Positions 61,234 to 64,000 of a stretch of 64,000 nucleotides of DNA are shown in pieces; within the stretch, counting starts at the first letter, position 1, and each line of letters opens with the position of its first letter. The position numbers and the translations under genes are program-made. The notes under the pieces are model-generated. The model was not told the DNA's origin, searched no databases, and saw only the letters and a list, made by a program, of their open reading frames with translations. The stretch comes from Methylobacterium sp. J-076 (GTDB lineage Bacteria; Pseudomonadota; Alphaproteobacteria; Rhizobiales; Beijerinckiaceae), in the NCBI RefSeq assembly GCF_022829405.1, contig NZ_JAKSXW010000033.1, forward strand, positions 1-64,000, written 5' to 3'.

Positions 61234-62301
61234 ATGGCCGAGGGCGCCGAGCAGGAAGACAAGACCGAGGAGCCGACCCCGCGCCGGATCGATCAGGCGA
61301 TCGAGCGCGGCGACGTGGCCAAGAGCATCGAGGTCAACACCTTCGCGATCCTCGGGGCCTTCACCCTCGCCTTGGTGGTGGCGGCGCCGACCATCGCCAC
61401 CGACCTCGTGCGCGGGCTGACCGCCTTCCTCGCCAACGCCCACGAGGTCCCGGACGGGCCCGGCTCCATGGCCGCGGCGGCCCGCGGCGGGCTGCTGCTG
61501 TGGCTGAAGGCCGTGGCGGTGCCGGTGGGTCTCGTGGCGGTGGCCGGGCTCGCGGCCGGCTATCTCCAGCATCCGCCGGTGTTCAACGCCGAGGCGCTGA
61601 TGCCGAAGTTCGAGCGCATCTCGCCCATGGCCGGCGCCAAGCGGCTGATGGGCATCGAGGCCCTGTTCCAGTTCGGCAAGGGGCTCGCCAAGATGATCGC
61701 CGTGGGCGTCGTCGGCGGCGCGATCCTGTGGCGGGACCGGGACCGGCTGGAGGTGTTCGTCCGGCTCGACCCCGCCGCCTGCCTGTCGGCGGTGCTGTCC
61801 CTGAGCCTGAAGCTCCTCGCGGGGATGCTCGCGGTCCACGTCGTCATCGCTGGGGCCGATTACCTCTATGCCCGCCTGCGCTGGCGCGGCCGGCTGCGCA
61901 TGTCGAAGGAGGAGATCAAGCAGGAGATGAAGGAGTCGGACGGCAACCCCGAGGTGAAGGGCAAGCTCAAGCAACTGCGGATGGCCCGCTCGAAGAAGCG
62001 CATGATGGCGGCGGTGCCGAGCGCCACGGTGATCGTCACCAACCCGACCCACTACGCCGTCGCCCTGCGCTACGAACCCGGCATGGTCGCGCCGCTCTGC
62101 GTCGCCAAGGGCGTCGACGCGGTGGCCCTGCGGATCCGCGAGGTCGCCCGGGCGAACGACGTCGCCATCGTCGAGAACCCGCCCCTGGCCCGGGCGCTCC
62201 ACGCCACCGTCGAGGTCGACCGGGAGATCCCGGCCGAGCATTACCGGGCGGTGGCCGAGGTGATCGGCTTCGTCATGCGCCTGCGCCGCCGCGCCGCGTG
62301 A
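61234..62301 (+). CDS. flhB: Flagellar biosynthesis protein FlhB
   Basis: FlhB (355 residues) switches export from rod/hook to filament substrates. The N-terminal [20 protein letters not shown] and four membrane helices precede the cytoplasmic domain with the autocleavage motif NPTH at Asn270-Pro271-Thr272-His273, intact. [20 protein letters not shown] is the conserved linker. It is the last flagellar gene here; cckA starts 130 bases later. Confidence 0.96.
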   Translation: MAEGAEQEDKTEEPTPRRIDQAIERGDVAKSIEVNTFAILGAFTLALVVAAPTIATDLVRGLTAFLANAHEVPDGPGSMAAAARGGLLLWLKAVAVPVGLVAVAGLAAGYLQHPPVFNAEALMPKFERISPMAGAKRLMGIEALFQFGKGLAKMIAVGVVGGAILWRDRDRLEVFVRLDPAACLSAVLSLSLKLLAGMLAVHVVIAGADYLYARLRWRGRLRMSKEEIKQEMKESDGNPEVKGKLKQLRMARSKKRMMAAVPSATVIVTNPTHYAVALRYEPGMVAPLCVAKGVDAVALRIREVARANDVAIVENPPLARALHATVEVDREIPAEHYRAVAEVIGFVMRLRRRAA

Positions 62302-62431
62302 GCGCGGGGCTACCCTTCCTCCACCATTTTGCGCGAAGCTCTTGACGGGCTTGGTGCCGTCCGAGGTCAGACGCCCCTTGCCGTGGGGCTGGCCGCGGGC
62401 CAAACCGGAACCCGTTTCTGGAAAGACCCCG

Positions 62432-64000
62432 ATGGCCGACGTGACCGGATCCCCGGCCCCGATTCTCAAGGCAGACCCGGCGAGGTCGGATCTTTCGACC
62501 GAGCTCCTGGCCGCGCCGACGCCGGTCAACGGCTCGATCGACCGGTCGGAGCAGCCCGGCCGGGTCGGCCTGCTGCTGATGCTCGCCGGCCTGCTGGTCG
62601 GCGCGGCCATCGGCCTGTCCTTCGTGGCCAACGAGCAGGCGCAGGCGCTGATCGTGTGGCTGCTGGCGCTGCTGGCCATGGCCGGCGTGTTCTTCCTCTT
62701 CGCCCTCGCCATCGGCGCGATCCAGCTCTCCGGCAGCAGCGCCCGGGACGACATCACCCGCGGCATCGTCGATGGCGCCCCGGACGGCACCCTGGTGGTG
62801 GAGGATGGCGGCCGGCTGATCTACGCCAACGCCTCCTACCTGCGCCTCGCCGGGGGCGACAGCTTCACCAACCTCGCCCCGGTGGAGCGGATCTTCGTCG
62901 GCTCGCCGGAGGTGTCCGAGGCGGTCTACCGCCTCTCGCAGGCCGCCCGCGACGGGCGCCCGCACACCGAGGAGATGCGGATGGCGCCGCCCCTCGGGCA
63001 GGTGACGGGCGCGGCCGGCGAGCGCGATTTCGGGTGGTACCGGGTCTCGGTGCGGCCCCTGCCGCGCCCGCGCCGGGCGGCCTCCCACTGGACCGTGGCC
63101 GACGTCACCGCCGAGCGGGAGCGGCAGGAGAACGTCTTCCAAGAACTCCAGCACGCCATCGATTACCTCGACCATGCCCCGGCCGGCTTCCTGTCGATCA
63201 ACCCGGCGGGCACCATCGTCTACATGAACGCCACCCTCGCGGCGTGGCTCGGTTACGACCTCGCCAGCGTCGGCTCGGGGGGGCTGCACCTCACCGAGAT
63301 CGCCCCCAGCGCCGACGTGTTGATCCGCACCGCCGGCCTGCCGGGGGAGGTCCGCACCGACCGGTTCGACCTCGACCTGCGCCGCCGCAACGGCCACACG
63401 GTGCCCGTGCGGCTCTACCACCGGGTCGCCTTCGGCAAGGACGGCAAGCCCGGCGCCTCGCGCACCTTCGTCATCAACCGCTCGGCCGGGGCCGACGCGG
63501 ACGAGCCGCAGCGGGCCGCCGAGGTGCGCCTCGCCCGCTTCCTCAACAACTCGCCCATCGCCATCGCGACCCTCGACCGGACGGGCCGGATCGCCCGGGC
63601 CAACGCCTCCTTCACCCGGCTGTTCGGCACCGCGCCGCTCACCTCCGACGAGGCCGCGCTGGAAGGGGAAGGCGGCACCCGTGCCGAGCCGAACCTCGCC
63701 GACTCGGTCCTCGACCGGACGGCGCTGGAGACCGGCCTGAATCGGGCGGCGAGCGGCATCACCGAGGCGGAGCCCATCGAGGTGCAGTTGCAGGGGCCGG
63801 GCGGACGCTCGGCCCGGCTGTGGCTCAGCCCCGCCGACGGGGGGGCCGAGGGCGAGCAGGCCGACGAGGCGGAGCGGGTGATCCTCTACGCCCTCGACAC
63901 CACCGCCCAGCGGCAGCTGGAGCAGCAGGTCGCCCAGGCGCAGAAGATGAACGCGGTCGGCCAGCTGGCCGGCGGCATCGCCCACGACTTCAACAACGTG
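62432..64000 (+). CDS. cckA: Cell-cycle histidine kinase CckA (partial, 3' end outside window)
   Basis: 523 codons are open to the window edge from ATG 62432. Two membrane helices (about 47-66 and 71-95) precede a PAS-like series (about 108-480), and the histidine box [18 protein letters not shown] with phospho-acceptor His518 is at the very end. In other alphaproteobacteria CckA feeds phosphate through ChpT to CtrA and controls the cell cycle and flagella. The typical gene has the receiver domain later. The position after flhB matches other Rhizobiales as I remember. It fits the CtrA boxes at 58589 and 58693. Confidence 0.9.
   Translation, partial: MADVTGSPAPILKADPARSDLSTELLAAPTPVNGSIDRSEQPGRVGLLLMLAGLLVGAAIGLSFVANEQAQALIVWLLALLAMAGVFFLFALAIGAIQLSGSSARDDITRGIVDGAPDGTLVVEDGGRLIYANASYLRLAGGDSFTNLAPVERIFVGSPEVSEAVYRLSQAARDGRPHTEEMRMAPPLGQVTGAAGERDFGWYRVSVRPLPRPRRAASHWTVADVTAERERQENVFQELQHAIDYLDHAPAGFLSINPAGTIVYMNATLAAWLGYDLASVGSGGLHLTEIAPSADVLIRTAGLPGEVRTDRFDLDLRRRNGHTVPVRLYHRVAFGKDGKPGASRTFVINRSAGADADEPQRAAEVRLARFLNNSPIAIATLDRTGRIARANASFTRLFGTAPLTSDEAALEGEGGTRAEPNLADSVLDRTALETGLNRAASGITEAEPIEVQLQGPGGRSARLWLSPADGGAEGEQADEAERVILYALDTTAQRQLEQQVAQAQKMNAVGQLAGGIAHDFNNV

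Overview
The window is a GC-rich (roughly 70%) chromosomal segment of an alphaproteobacterium. The gene content points to Rhizobiales, most likely Methylobacterium/Methylorubrum: the tuf-tRNA-Trp-secE-nusG-rplKAJL-rpoBC block, a cobalamin-dependent radical SAM protein resembling the hopanoid C-2 methylase, a CckA-type kinase beside flagellar genes with CtrA boxes, and the intergenic repeat families. The genus is an inference from my knowledge of these families, not from a database comparison. Nearly every gene looks intact. I see no rRNA, CRISPR array, prophage, insertion sequence or plasmid function.

Layout. 1-15676 is the transcription/translation core: end of tuf, tRNA-Trp, secE, nusG, rplK, rplA, rplJ, rplL, rpoB, rpoC. 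The usually continuous rplKAJL run is split between rplA and rplJ by about 3 kb holding an HpnP-like gene and a 1.2-kb non-coding stretch with strong hairpins, a promoter and an L10-type leader. 15.8-18.7 kb carries two peptidoglycan-active enzymes and a secreted protein. 18.8-21.1 kb has acuI, a GreA/GreB-like factor and wrbA, followed by a 115-bp tandem repeat array and the threonylcarbamoyl-AMP synthase gene. 22.9-26.3 kb is a compact acyl-CoA dehydrogenase/crotonase/SDR operon, then a second B12-binding radical SAM gene and an XRE regulator. 28.8-34.5 kb has metK-trmB, an HWE/HisKA_2-type histidine kinase and a DEAD-box helicase. 34.5-48.4 kb is a mosaic of short units: thioesterase, sodC, two RNA methyltransferases, corA, phoD, a CBS protein, a rhomboid protease, PAS and PilZ proteins, a SCO protein, trmL and selO. 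48.4-52.0 kb (minus strand) has an envelope flippase/acyltransferase pair. Then come sodB, a palindromic repeat, murJ, a HAD hydrolase and dnaN. 57.2-62.3 kb is a flagellar basal body and export cluster (a FliO-like gene divergent from flgB-flgC-fliE-fliQ-fliR-flhB), and the window ends inside cckA.

How the parts fit. The most coherent regulatory picture is at the right end. Two exact TTAA-N7-TTAA CtrA boxes lie in the intergenic region between the FliO-like gene and flgB, while cckA, the kinase at the head of the CckA-ChpT-CtrA relay, lies just after flhB. Two TTAA-N7-TCAA near matches precede a cell-wall hydrolase and a PAS-domain gene that sits beside a tandem PilZ protein, so the same relay may reach envelope and c-di-GMP functions.

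I found no clearly new defence or biosynthetic system. The observations most worth following are the split ribosomal-protein cluster with its radical SAM insertion, the unexplained hairpin-rich region before rplJ, the rpoB-rpoC attenuator-like site, and the second radical SAM gene with a palindrome-bearing XRE neighbour.
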